NCBI GenBank assembly: GCA_017885225.1
Contig: JAFNGM010000229.1
Span: forward strand, 28,295 to 45,441
Source of the DNA: Syntrophaceae bacterium
GTDB taxonomy: Bacteria; Desulfobacterota; Syntrophia; Syntrophales; UBA2185
Length of the DNA: 17,147 nucleotides
Direction of reading: 5' to 3'
Part shown: positions 7,151 to 14,108 of the stretch, piece by piece
How the letters are laid out: each line of letters begins with the position of its first letter
How positions within the stretch are numbered: position 1 is the first letter of the stretch
Notes under the pieces: model-generated
The model's input: the letters and a program-made list of their open reading frames with translations, nothing else
Told to the model about the DNA's origin: nothing
The model's database searches: none
Made by a program: the position numbers and the translations under genes

Positions 7151-8329
7151 TTGAAAGCAGAAATGACCGATTCCAATGATAACACTTACGAATTATTCGC
7201 AAAGAATCCTCTCATTGCCGGATTAAAGGAAGAGCAAATCCGGGAACTCTTTTCTATGAGCCAAGAGATCACCTTAAACAGGGGGGAATACCTCATACGA
7301 GAAGGCGATCCTGCCAACGAAATGTTCATAATCATGGAAGGTTCTCTTGAAATCAGTAAATACGATATGAAATACAGACAGGATTACGTCATCCATACCC
7401 TCCATGCGGGCGACTCAGTCGGAGAACTTGCGTTATTAGATAGCGGTCCAAGGTCGGCGTCCGTCCGAGCAAAAACTATCACATGTCTTCGAAAACTGTA
7501 CTTTACCGATATACATGAAATTACCAGCAAGGATAACGCTATTAATAGTATTTTTTTCCAATTATCAAGAAACATCAGTCAGCGTTTGCGCTGTACAACC
7601 GATGTGGCACGTGATGCTTTAGAAAAGCAGGTGGATGAGTATAAAACTCGTGTAGCCATGGGTAATTTCGTAGTGAATGTAATTATAGCACTCTGTCTTA
7701 TCGCATTTGGATTAGATGGATTAAAATATGCGATGTCCATAGCCCCTACAAGCAGCTATGTAACGATACCTTTAACGTTTTCCTTACTCATCTTTATATA
7801 CTTTTTGATGAAGTCATCAAATTTGCCTTGGTCATCTTTTGGCTTAACGTTCACAAATTTAAAACGATCCGTATACGAAGGAATAGGATTTACTTGTATC
7901 ATAATGGTTTTAATTGTTGGCATGAAATGGGCTTTTATACATTTTATTCCCGCCTACGAAGGGCGTTCTTTAATAGAACCATTTGCCCTATTTAAAAATC
8001 CCGCTGATCATACGATGGAGGTATGGTTAACACTTTTGGTTATTTATGGGCTTTTTGTTTCGCCCCTCCAAGAATTGATGGCAAGAGGTGCTCTGCAAGG
8101 TCTCCTTGAGCAATTCTTAACAGGTGAACATAAAATCTTTCTCTCAATCATAGCCTCCAATTTGATATTTAGCACGGCCCATTTATTTATGTCGTTTCAG
8201 ATTGGAATTTTGGTATTTGTCGGAGGGCTTTATCTCGGGTGGCTTTACTCTCGTTCACACAACCTTGTCGGCGTTTGGCTGGCGCATTGGCTGTTGGGTT
8301 CCTGGGCACTTTCCGTGGTTGGACTTTAA
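7151..8329 (+). CDS. Cyclic nucleotide-binding domain fused to a CPBP (Rce1/Abi-like) membrane domain
   Basis: This is a 392-residue fusion. Residues 15-145 are a cNMP-binding beta-roll with a complete phosphate-binding cassette: GELALL at 91-96 and PRSASVRA at 100-107, keeping E92 and R101. From about 172 onward come several membrane spans (172-190, 203-220, 243-266, 291-305, 328-345, 350-366, 371-391). The C-terminal half is a CPBP domain with Q307-E308xxxR312 (family EExxxR), F340xxxH344 (FxxxH) and H379xxxG383 (family HxxxN/D). The first Glu and last Asn/Asp of the family motifs are thus replaced, so prenyl-protease activity is doubtful. The start is a TTG after AGAAAGGA with a 9-base spacer; an ATG lies at codon 5. 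I infer a membrane protein whose CPBP part is controlled by a nucleotide second messenger. Confidence 0.85.
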   Translation: MKAEMTDSNDNTYELFAKNPLIAGLKEEQIRELFSMSQEITLNRGEYLIREGDPANEMFIIMEGSLEISKYDMKYRQDYVIHTLHAGDSVGELALLDSGPRSASVRAKTITCLRKLYFTDIHEITSKDNAINSIFFQLSRNISQRLRCTTDVARDALEKQVDEYKTRVAMGNFVVNVIIALCLIAFGLDGLKYAMSIAPTSSYVTIPLTFSLLIFIYFLMKSSNLPWSSFGLTFTNLKRSVYEGIGFTCIIMVLIVGMKWAFIHFIPAYEGRSLIEPFALFKNPADHTMEVWLTLLVIYGLFVSPLQELMARGALQGLLEQFLTGEHKIFLSIIASNLIFSTAHLFMSFQIGILVFVGGLYLGWLYSRSHNLVGVWLAHWLLGSWALSVVGL

Positions 8330-8415
8330 GAGTGAAAAAGATCACACTGAATTCTTTGACTCAAGGCAGGGCTCTTTCTCCCAATACCCGAAAGGGACGA
8401 TAAAAATAGTGTTTT

Positions 8416-8431
8416 TGTGATGTGTGTCACA
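8416..8431. promoter_or_regulatory. CRP/FNR-family operator (CRP or HcpR type)
   Basis: TGTGATGTGTGTCACA is an exact match to the CRP-family consensus TGTGA-N6-TCACA, with T/A-rich flanks (GTTTT before, TAAAAA after). Regulators of this superfamily in Desulfobacterota, such as HcpR, use closely similar palindromes. Its centre (8423.5) lies about 43 bases before the start point implied by the -10 at 8455, close to a class II activator position. The gene downstream encodes the secreted protein starting at 8534. Confidence 0.6.
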
Positions 8432-8454
8432 TAAAAAGTTTTTCATGCGTGATG

Positions 8455-8460
8455 TAATAC
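8455..8460 (+). promoter_or_regulatory. Putative -10 element for the secreted protein gene
   Basis: TAATAC at 8455-8460 is a fair -10 hexamer with no recognisable -35, as expected of an activator-dependent promoter. It is proposed because of its spacing from the CRP-type palindrome. Confidence 0.35.
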
Positions 8461-8533
8461 GTCCAAAATTGTAACATAAAGAAGCACAAGACAGAAGAGA
8501 TATGAATTGCATGAATTACAGGAATCCGAAGAC

Positions 8534-9001
8534 ATGAAGTTTGTTGCAATGAACAGAATGTTTCTGATGCTACTACTCGTTGGCCTCACTCTAACTCCGG
8601 GTTCCGCCGTCGCTCAGGATACTTTGAATCCCGGATTGGAACTTGCCAGCATGGACAGGTCTTCACAAGGCAGCATTTCCATGGCAAGAACAAAACAGAA
8701 TCAGATCGCAACAGTAATCCACATAGCGCCGCAGGATCTGTTCGTGAAAATACCGGATAAAGGCAAAATACGGATGATATCAGTTGCGTATTGTCCGTCG
8801 CTGGAATTTAAAGACTGGAGGTGCGCCCACACGGGTACCATGCAACAGATATTTGCCAAAGGATTACGCCAGATGAGCATAGAAAAGGATGCGGGTGATT
8901 TTGAGCTTTTACAAATTGTACGAGTCTTCGACTCTGATGACTTGCGGGTATCATCCTTATGGTTTTCTTATATAGAGAAAAAAGCCATATCTATTCGGTA
9001 A
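8534..9001 (+). CDS. Secreted protein of unknown function
   Basis: I do not recognise this 155-residue protein. It starts with a basic, then strongly hydrophobic segment (MNRMFLMLLLVGLTL at 6-20) and a typical signal peptidase I site SAVA-QD, cleaved after residue 27, so it should be exported. The mature part has two cysteines (C87, C97) ten residues apart that could form a disulfide; there is no CxxCH haem motif and no later membrane span. The frame extends up to a TTG at 8507, but the ATG at 8534 gives a normal signal peptide and has AGGA 10 bases upstream; the ATG at 8549 is an alternative. The CRP-type palindrome about 100 bases upstream suggests regulated expression. It is convergent with the PPOX gene that follows. 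Confidence 0.7.
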   Translation: MKFVAMNRMFLMLLLVGLTLTPGSAVAQDTLNPGLELASMDRSSQGSISMARTKQNQIATVIHIAPQDLFVKIPDKGKIRMISVAYCPSLEFKDWRCAHTGTMQQIFAKGLRQMSIEKDAGDFELLQIVRVFDSDDLRVSSLWFSYIEKKAISIR

Positions 9002-9032
9002 CGACAAAAGGGGAAAGAGTTTAATATCCTTG

Positions 9033-9518
9033 CTATACCCCGCAATCCCACACAGAGATGGTCTGGAACTGACTCACATGGATACATCGCATTGCGTCCA
9101 CAACCATGAGTGCGGTGGTTTGTGAGTGTACGAACTCCGCCAGGTCGGGGTGTTTTTTAATGTAGATGCTCGCGAAAGCTTCCCATGCCTTTCCTTTTCG
9201 CAAAGGACGGGCCTTTCCGATGACCGTCACTGCCTCCGTAGCCATAAGGTTTTTAGTCTTTTTTGACCTGCTATCGATGAGGAGCGCAACGGATTTTGTC
9301 TTGATCATATTCCTGTATTTCCGTGTCGCCCTTGGTGTGGCAAAGATGACTGCCATGCAGTCAGGCGTGAGGGCAAAGTTGATAAGGGATGTGTAGGGTT
9401 GCCCGTTATCATCCGTTGCAAGTACTGCAAAATACTCCATCCTGTCGAGCACCTTTAATCGCTCCGAAATGAGTACTGCACCCTTTCGTGTTGTGCTTGG
9501 AACCTTTTCTTTTTTCAT
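9033..9518 (-). CDS. Pyridoxamine 5'-phosphate oxidase-family flavin-binding protein
   Basis: The 161-residue product has the split-barrel flavin-binding pattern of the PPOX superfamily: RMEYFAVLATDDNGQPYTSL (about 26-45), then IFATPRATRKYRNMIKTKSV (58-77, the phosphate/FMN-binding strand and helix), VALLIDSR, and a strand TVIGKARPL. The enzyme activity is not defined by these features; FMN, F420 and haem binders all occur in this group. It is the last gene of a minus-strand run with tspO and the photolyase. I chose the ATG at 9518 (MKKEKVPSTTRK, preceded by GGTGGTGAAAG). A TTG at 9554 that overlaps the tspO stop and has AGG upstream would add 12 residues. Confidence 0.8.
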   Translation of the reverse strand: MKKEKVPSTTRKGAVLISERLKVLDRMEYFAVLATDDNGQPYTSLINFALTPDCMAVIFATPRATRKYRNMIKTKSVALLIDSRSKKTKNLMATEAVTVIGKARPLRKGKAWEAFASIYIKKHPDLAEFVHSQTTALMVVDAMRCIHVSQFQTISVWDCGV

Positions 9519-9550
9519 TATTCTTTCACCACCATGTCGTACCAATAGAT

Positions 9551-10030
9551 TCAATTCAACCTATATATAATAAAATTAAGATATGTTGCAAATGAAACCC
9601 ACAGGAAGTAGGGAACAAGGAGCATGCTCGATATCCTGGAATATGACCAGGTGCATACCATGAGAAGTCCCACAGTAACCCAGATGAAAAGCGCGTCGAG
9701 AACGGCAAGGAAGAGCAGATGCTTGACAAAAAATATGTAGCTCCAGAGCACATTTATCAACCCATTTAGTAAATAAACACTCAATACAACCCATACATCT
9801 TTTTTGCTCCTCGCTGCATTCACAAAAACAATGAGCGAGATGGCAGACAGCATGTATAGTACTGTCCAGACAACACCTATTACGACGCCTGAAGGGGTAT
9901 ACGGCGGCTTCATGATGGCAGGATACCATGTGGAAACACCCTGCATAGTGAAGGAGCTTCCAATTTGAGCAACTGCGAGATAGAAGAGGGGTGCAAGGAT
10001 ATAGTGGAGATTTTTACGCATTCCTTTCAT
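9551..10030 (-). CDS. tspO: TspO/MBR family membrane protein
   Basis: TspO (peripheral benzodiazepine receptor homologue, tryptophan-rich sensory protein) is a five-helix membrane protein that binds porphyrins and affects tetrapyrrole and stress responses. The 159-residue protein has the family signature WYPAIMKPPYTPSG at 35-48, then VVWTVLYMLSAISL (53-66), NGLINVLWSYIFF (89-101) and PYFLWVSFATYLN (140-152), with five hydrophobic spans and the expected tryptophans. The ATG at 10030 overlaps the photolyase stop as ATGA, so the two are translationally coupled; PPOX follows at once. Identity as TspO is very clear, but its ligand and role here are inferred. Confidence 0.94.
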   Translation of the reverse strand: MKGMRKNLHYILAPLFYLAVAQIGSSFTMQGVSTWYPAIMKPPYTPSGVVIGVVWTVLYMLSAISLIVFVNAARSKKDVWVVLSVYLLNGLINVLWSYIFFVKHLLFLAVLDALFIWVTVGLLMVCTWSYSRISSMLLVPYFLWVSFATYLNFIIYRLN

Positions 10031-11373
10031 AGTGTTGTTATTCGCTCCACATAAGACTTCACGTTAAACTTTGATTTGCACCCATTATAACTCATATAGC
10101 GTATCTTTCCAAAAACTTCCCGTTCATTCCACGCCCTGTCGTGAACACCGCCGATGCTCCACGCAATGCCTGTATAGCCGTTGGTGTCTCTTCCATCAAG
10201 CTCATATCTGTCATTGAGGTATATGGCAACATGGAGGGCTTCTTCCGGCGATGCCGTCCATTCGAGGATTTTCTTTGCCCAATACATCCGCAGATACCCG
10301 TGCATTTTCCCCCGCTTCACCATCTCCATCTGGGCCGCATTCCAAAGGTCATCGTGGGTCTTTGCTTCTTCAAGCTCGCTGAGTGAGTATCGATAGGGGC
10401 GATGATCTTTTCTGTGGTCGTTGAGTGTCTTTTGTGCCCAAGGAGGGAACCCTTCAAACATGTCATAATGGGTGTTGTAAAAGCAGTAATTGTCGGAGAG
10501 TTCACGACGGACTATCAGTTCTTCTAAAAAGGCTTCGTTATGCTCATTACTTCCCGACGCTTTCATAACCTCGAGGGCTACCCTCTGGCTGGAGAGCTGG
10601 CCAAAATGAAGATAGGGTGAAAGATTCGACTGGCTGTCATTATTCGGATCGTTCCTTTCCGTGGCATAGCGGTCTAAATGCGTTTCTATAAAATTGGAGA
10701 GCATCTTGTGTGCGGCCTTCTCCCCAGGTTTTATCCAGTTCACAACACCTGCGGAAGAATCCACGTCAAGCGCTTTCTTCACGCCTGGCCAGTCGATGCG
10801 TTTCTTTTCCCCCACCCATGCAACCGGGTGTTTTTGTAATGGAGGAAATTCTCCTAAAAAATCCTTCAGCATTCGGTGTATCTTGGGACGAAAGGTGTAC
10901 GCCCCAAATTCCTGCTTGGGAGAGGCAATCCAGCATGGCACAATGTTACGGCTGTCCACTTCATAAAAATAGGAGTCAATTTCTTTTGTAATATGTTCCT
11001 TCCATGTTCTTTTAATTCTCAGGGGATCGAAATCAGTAACCAGGGTGCCAACCCTGTGTGTTCGGAGGAATCGGGGTATTTCCTTGTCCGGAGCACCGGC
11101 GAGAAGAAAAAAGGGGATATTTTTTTCTGAAAGGCCTTCCTCTACTGTCTTTAATCCTGTAAGCATGAAATCATAGTGTCTAACGGTTGCATTGAGGAAT
11201 TGAGGTACCAGGCAGAAAACAACTGCAAGAGGCGCCTGCTGTTTCATGGCTATATCCTGGGCAAAAAGGAGCGCCCAGTTATCACGAGCACGTTGGTCGC
11301 GGCTCATCCAGTATGCTACAGGATCCTTGCTTTCCTTGCTTTCTTTAATTAATCGAACTCTGGTATTATTCAT
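10027..11373 (-). CDS. phrB: Class II cyclobutane pyrimidine dimer photolyase
   Basis: This flavoenzyme repairs UV-induced pyrimidine dimers with light. The 448-residue product matches class II photolyases such as the Methanosarcina enzyme throughout: VAYWMSRDQRARDNWALLFA (19-38), YTFRPKIHRML, SNLSPYLHFGQLSSQR (249-264), VRRELSDNYCFYN (288-300), GKMHGYLRMYWAKKILEW (355-372) and GRDTNGYTGIAWSIGG (394-409). The ATG at 11373 has AGGG with a 6-base spacer and gives MNNTRVRLIK, aligning with the known archaeal N-terminus; an upstream ATG at 11388 would add five residues. It heads a minus-strand operon with tspO and a PPOX protein. Class II enzymes have a patchy bacterial distribution, so acquisition from archaea is conceivable but not shown here. 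Confidence 0.96.
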   Translation of the reverse strand: MNNTRVRLIKESKESKDPVAYWMSRDQRARDNWALLFAQDIAMKQQAPLAVVFCLVPQFLNATVRHYDFMLTGLKTVEEGLSEKNIPFFLLAGAPDKEIPRFLRTHRVGTLVTDFDPLRIKRTWKEHITKEIDSYFYEVDSRNIVPCWIASPKQEFGAYTFRPKIHRMLKDFLGEFPPLQKHPVAWVGEKKRIDWPGVKKALDVDSSAGVVNWIKPGEKAAHKMLSNFIETHLDRYATERNDPNNDSQSNLSPYLHFGQLSSQRVALEVMKASGSNEHNEAFLEELIVRRELSDNYCFYNTHYDMFEGFPPWAQKTLNDHRKDHRPYRYSLSELEEAKTHDDLWNAAQMEMVKRGKMHGYLRMYWAKKILEWTASPEEALHVAIYLNDRYELDGRDTNGYTGIAWSIGGVHDRAWNEREVFGKIRYMSYNGCKSKFNVKSYVERITTL

Positions 11374-11417
11374 TATTATCCCTGTCATGATTTAGCCTAC
11401 CATCCCTTCGCTGACTT

Positions 11418-11426
11418 TGCTATAAT
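11418..11426 (+). promoter_or_regulatory. Extended -10 promoter of the small PPOX gene
   Basis: TGCTATAAT is a perfect extended -10 (TGn-TATAAT) in the divergent region between the photolyase and the plus-strand PPOX gene. No good -35 is present, which is usual for extended -10 promoters. It lies 32 bases before the ATG, which has GAGGTG as ribosome binding site. Confidence 0.6.
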
Positions 11427-11457
11427 TAACACAACTAATGTAATCGAGGTGTAATCT

Positions 11458-11844
11458 ATGAAACTGAGTGAATATTTTGAAAAAAAAATGGGAACAAGTG
11501 TCCTGGCAACGTCAGACGATAGGGGTATCGTCAATGTAGCCATCTACTCCCGCCCCCACTTTATTGAAGAGGAGACCATTGCCTTCATTATGGCAGATCG
11601 ACTGACCCACAATAATCTCCAGTCCAACCCCCATGCGGCATACCTCTTTTTGGAATCAGGCGATAAATATATCGGCAAAAGGCTCTATCTTACCAAAATA
11701 AAAGAGGAAAAGGATAGCCCGCTGATTGCAACGCTGAGACGGAGAAAGACCACCGCCTTGAAAAAAGTGTATGAGGCCGAAACTAAACACCTCGTCTATT
11801 TCCGTATTGATAAGGTATTGCCATTGATTGGAGACAAGGAATGA
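11458..11844 (+). CDS. Pyridoxamine 5'-phosphate oxidase-family protein (short form)
   Basis: The 128-residue product is a compact PPOX-fold flavin-binding protein. VLATSDDRGIVNVAIYSRPHF (about 15-35) is the first hairpin, TIAFIMADRLTHNNLQSNPHAAYLF (41-65) the FMN phosphate-binding strand and helix, and RLYLTKIKEEKDS the next strand. The function is undefined; such proteins are often annotated as general stress or nitroreductase-like. The ATG at 11458 has GAGGTG with a 6-base spacer. It is divergent from the photolyase operon, which also carries a PPOX gene of a different subtype. Its stop codon overlaps the start of a 54-codon ORF as ATGA. Confidence 0.85.
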   Translation: MKLSEYFEKKMGTSVLATSDDRGIVNVAIYSRPHFIEEETIAFIMADRLTHNNLQSNPHAAYLFLESGDKYIGKRLYLTKIKEEKDSPLIATLRRRKTTALKKVYEAETKHLVYFRIDKVLPLIGDKE

Positions 11845-12005
11845 CGAACCATTATAAAACGCGCCCCAGTGCGCGGGCATTTCTTACTAACCTCCAGGTT
11901 CCTATGCCGCTCTGGAAAAAGATATGGCTCCTGTGCAGAAACAATGCAAAGAAGATACTCACCATGCGAAACTGTTGCGGCAATCACGGTCAGCCTGGTT
12001 GCTGA
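11841..12005 (+). CDS. Small protein ending in CCGNHGQPGC
   Basis: This is a 54-codon frame starting at the ATG of an ATGA overlap with the upstream PPOX gene (4 bases shared). GGAG sits 7 bases before the ATG. The product begins MTNHYKTRPSARAFL, has a basic amphipathic middle PLWKKIWLLCRNNAKKI (23-39), and ends MRNCCGNHGQPGC with cysteines at 32, 45, 46 and 54 and one histidine at 49. It has no signal peptide. The CC-x5-x2-C tail suggests metal, cluster or thiol chemistry. It resembles small uncharacterised proteins with a CCGxxGxPGC tail that I associate with Deltaproteobacteria, but I cannot name a family. The overlap, ribosome site and motif together make a real gene likely. Confidence 0.65.
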   Translation: MTNHYKTRPSARAFLTNLQVPMPLWKKIWLLCRNNAKKILTMRNCCGNHGQPGC

Positions 12006-12122
12006 CAGGTTGACGAAGATGCCACCGGTCGGTGACATGTGAGGTAAGGCATGAAAGGAACCCTCATTCTTGTTTTTTCCCCTTGAGGGAGTAGGCAGCA
12101 TGAACGCACTGCGTGCACAGCG

Positions 12123-12149
12123 ATGACAATAGAGAGATTTTTCTATAAT
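12123..12149 (+). promoter_or_regulatory. Probable glnS promoter
   Basis: A -35 ATGACA (12123-12128, 5 of 6 to consensus) and a perfect -10 TATAAT (12144-12149) are separated by 15 bases, slightly short. Transcription would start near 12156, giving glnS an untranslated leader of about 205 bases. Confidence 0.5.
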
Positions 12150-12178
12150 AAAAAAAACGGAACTATCGCCTTAAATAT

Positions 12179-12256
12179 GGTATTACTCCGGCACGTGAAT
12201 AGTAAGGCGTCCCGCCCAAAGGCTGGGGCTTCATGTGCTCCTGAAGGGTAATATCC
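12179..12256 (+). ncRNA. Candidate structured leader RNA upstream of glnS
   Basis: Three nested helices can be read by hand. P1: GGTATTAC (12179-12186) with GTAATATCC (12248-12256), 8 pairs and one bulged U. P2: GCACGTGAA (12191-12199) with TTCATGTGC (12230-12238), 9 pairs including one G-U. P3: GTCCCGCC (12209-12216) with GGCTGGGGC (12221-12229), 8 pairs, one bulged U, loop CAAA. P2 and P3 abut on the 3' side, with a 9-base one-sided bulge TAGTAAGGC on the 5' side. GAAGG (12243-12247) can alternatively pair with CCTTC (12255-12259), which would compete with P1. I match it to no known riboswitch or T-box. Confidence 0.5.
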
Positions 12257-12360
12257 TTCCGATTCCCTTGATGAGTATTAGGACACTGTCTCCGTATCGG
12301 GCGAAACAAAGCCGGTTTTTATATACGCACGCACACTGAAGGAGAAAGGAAATCACTTCT

Positions 12361-14052
12361 ATGTCCCAGGCCCGTTCATCGAAATCCTCAGATTTCATAC
12401 GAGACATCGTAAACGAAGACATGAAAACCGGAAAGCACCAGGGGCGCGTGGCCACAAGGTTCCCGCCCGAACCGAATGGGTACCCCCATATCGGACACGC
12501 AAAGTCAATCTGCCTTAATTTCGGCATTTCTCTCCAGTACGGAGGCACATGTAATTTGCGCATGGACGATACAGATCCTGCAGGAGAAAGCATGGAGTAT
12601 GTGGAGTCCCTCATAAGAGATGTAAAGTGGCTGGGGTTTGACTGGGGGGATCGTTTGTATTACGCCTCAGACTATTATGAAAAGCTGTACCAGTATGCCG
12701 TGACGCTGATCAAGAGGGGAAAGGCCTACGTATGCAGCCTGAGCGCAGATGAAATTCGTGAGTATCGTGGTACCTTTACAGAGCCTGGAAAGGAAAGCCC
12801 CTTTCGCGATAGGTCAGTGGAAGAAAGCCTGGATTTGTTCACACGCATGCGTGCCGGTGAGTTTGAGGATGGAACCCACGTCCTTCGTGCCAGGATAGAC
12901 ATGGCTTCTCCAAATATAACCATGCGTGATCCCGTTATGTACCGTATTAAAAAAGAAACGCACTACCGTACGGGTGACACATGGTGCATTTATCCCATGT
13001 ATGATTTTGCTCATTGCCTCTCTGACTCCATCGAGGGGATTACTCATTCGATTTGTACCCTGGAGTTTGAAAACAACCGTCCTCTCTACGACTGGTTTCT
13101 GGATCAGTTGCAGGTTGATCATCATCCTCAGCAAATCGAGTTTGCCCGTCTCAACCTCAGCTACACCGTAATGAGCAAACGCAAGCTTATTGAACTGGTA
13201 GAAAAAGGGATTGCTCGCGGGTGGGATGATCCTCAAATGCCCACTATTTCGGGAATGAGGAGACGGGGTTATACCCCTGAAGCAATCCGTGATTTCTGTG
13301 AACGCATCGGTGTCGCAAAGAATGACAGCCTTGTAGAAATGGCCTTCCTTGAGAACTGCGTAAGGGAAGACCTGAATGAAGAGTCTCCCCGTGTTATGGC
13401 TGTGCTGAGGCCGCTGCGTGTAGTTATCGACAACTACCCGGAAGGCCGAGTCGAGGAGTTCGATTGCCCCTATCATCCTCAGAAACCTGAAATGGGTTCC
13501 CGGAAGGTCCCCTTCTCCCGTGAACTTTACATCGAACAGGAAGACTTCATGGAAAATCCTCCCAAGAAGTACTACCGTCTTGCTCCAGGCAGAGAGGTAC
13601 GTCTCCGCTATGGATACTTTGTAAAATGCGTGAATGTGGTGAAAGATCCTAACACCGGCGAAGTGATCGAAATACACTGCACCTTTGACCCCGAAACGAA
13701 AAGCGGTTTTGCCCCTGACGGGAGAAAGGTCGATGCAACTATCCACTGGGTATCGGCGGCTCATTCGCTGCCTGCTGAAGTACGCCTCTATGACCGCCTT
13801 TTCCGTGTTGCCAATCCCTTGAGGGAAGGAACGGATTTCATTGAATTCCTTAATCCGAAATCTGTGGAAATTCTCATGAATTGCAGGATAGAACCAAGCA
13901 TGAAAGAAACCGTCCCCGGAGATAAATACCAGTTTGAGAGGCTCGGCTATTTCTGCACAGATCCCGATTCATCAGCCAACATCATCGTATTCAACCGTAC
14001 CGTCACATTGCGTGACACCTGGGCAAAAATCGTAGAAAAGAAAAAAGCGTAG
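12361..14052 (+). CDS. glnS: Glutaminyl-tRNA synthetase
   Basis: GlnRS charges tRNA-Gln directly with glutamine. The 563-residue class I synthetase has the HIGH motif at 43-46 within [27 protein letters not shown] (65-76), [20 protein letters not shown] (207-226), the anticodon-side strand [13 protein letters not shown] (234-246) and the KMSKS equivalent VMSKRKL (270-276). The C-terminal beta-barrel anticodon-binding domains follow, and the length agrees with bacterial GlnRS (about 550-560). The N-terminus [20 protein letters not shown] resembles the proteobacterial form rather than GluRS. The ATG at 12361 follows GAAGGAGAAAGGA. The gene ends 10 bases before a strong bidirectional hairpin and is convergent with a tRNA-Gln gene. 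Confidence 0.97.
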   Translation: MSQARSSKSSDFIRDIVNEDMKTGKHQGRVATRFPPEPNGYPHIGHAKSICLNFGISLQYGGTCNLRMDDTDPAGESMEYVESLIRDVKWLGFDWGDRLYYASDYYEKLYQYAVTLIKRGKAYVCSLSADEIREYRGTFTEPGKESPFRDRSVEESLDLFTRMRAGEFEDGTHVLRARIDMASPNITMRDPVMYRIKKETHYRTGDTWCIYPMYDFAHCLSDSIEGITHSICTLEFENNRPLYDWFLDQLQVDHHPQQIEFARLNLSYTVMSKRKLIELVEKGIARGWDDPQMPTISGMRRRGYTPEAIRDFCERIGVAKNDSLVEMAFLENCVREDLNEESPRVMAVLRPLRVVIDNYPEGRVEEFDCPYHPQKPEMGSRKVPFSRELYIEQEDFMENPPKKYYRLAPGREVRLRYGYFVKCVNVVKDPNTGEVIEIHCTFDPETKSGFAPDGRKVDATIHWVSAAHSLPAEVRLYDRLFRVANPLREGTDFIEFLNPKSVEILMNCRIEPSMKETVPGDKYQFERLGYFCTDPDSSANIIVFNRTVTLRDTWAKIVEKKKA

Positions 14053-14062
14053 ACGTTTTAAA

Positions 14063-14104
14063 AAAGAAATGGGTCTGACTCGGTTAAGTCAAACCCATTT
14101 CTTT
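14063..14104. terminator. Bidirectional intrinsic terminator between glnS and tRNA-Gln
   Basis: AAAGAAATGGGT (14063-14074) pairs with ACCCATTTCTTT (14093-14104), and TGAC (14076-14079) with GTCA (14088-14091), leaving one C/A mismatch and an 8-base loop. On the minus strand the stem runs into a long U-run (TTTCTTTTTT), ideal for ending the tRNA transcript; on plus it ends glnS with a weaker U-rich tail. Confidence 0.85.
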
Positions 14105-14108
14105 GTAT

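Larger units (their letters stand above)
12006..12360 (+). other. Long intergenic region carrying the glnS leader
   Basis: No convincing gene fits in these 355 bases. They hold a likely promoter (12123-12149), a folded leader element (12179-12256) and the glnS ribosome binding site (AAGGAG and AAAGGA just before 12361). An inverted repeat CCCTCA/TGAGGG (12061-12066 with 12084-12089) has a 17-base loop and no U-run. Confidence 0.7.

Noticed and set aside
12000..12032. Possible selenocysteine read-through of the TGA after the CCGNHGQPGC tail (Cys-Sec)
   Set aside because: The in-frame extension is only nine more codons of unremarkable sequence. The downstream CACC/GGTG stem is too short for a convincing bacterial SECIS.
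12061..12089. Inverted repeat CCCTCA/TGAGGG as a terminator after the small protein gene
   Set aside because: Six pairs around a 17-base loop with no U-run after the stem.
11796..12101. 101-codon minus-strand frame across the PPOX 3' end and the spacer
   Set aside because: It overlaps the PPOX gene and the small Cys-tail gene, with no motif or ribosome site that supports it.
12156..12360. T-box leader controlling glnS
   Set aside because: No T-box (AGGGTGGNACCGCG-like) sequence and no specifier loop could be found; the helices are of another type.
12814..13764. 316-codon open frame on the minus strand inside glnS
   Set aside because: It is fully covered by the secure glnS frame and shows no recognisable motif; a codon-bias shadow.
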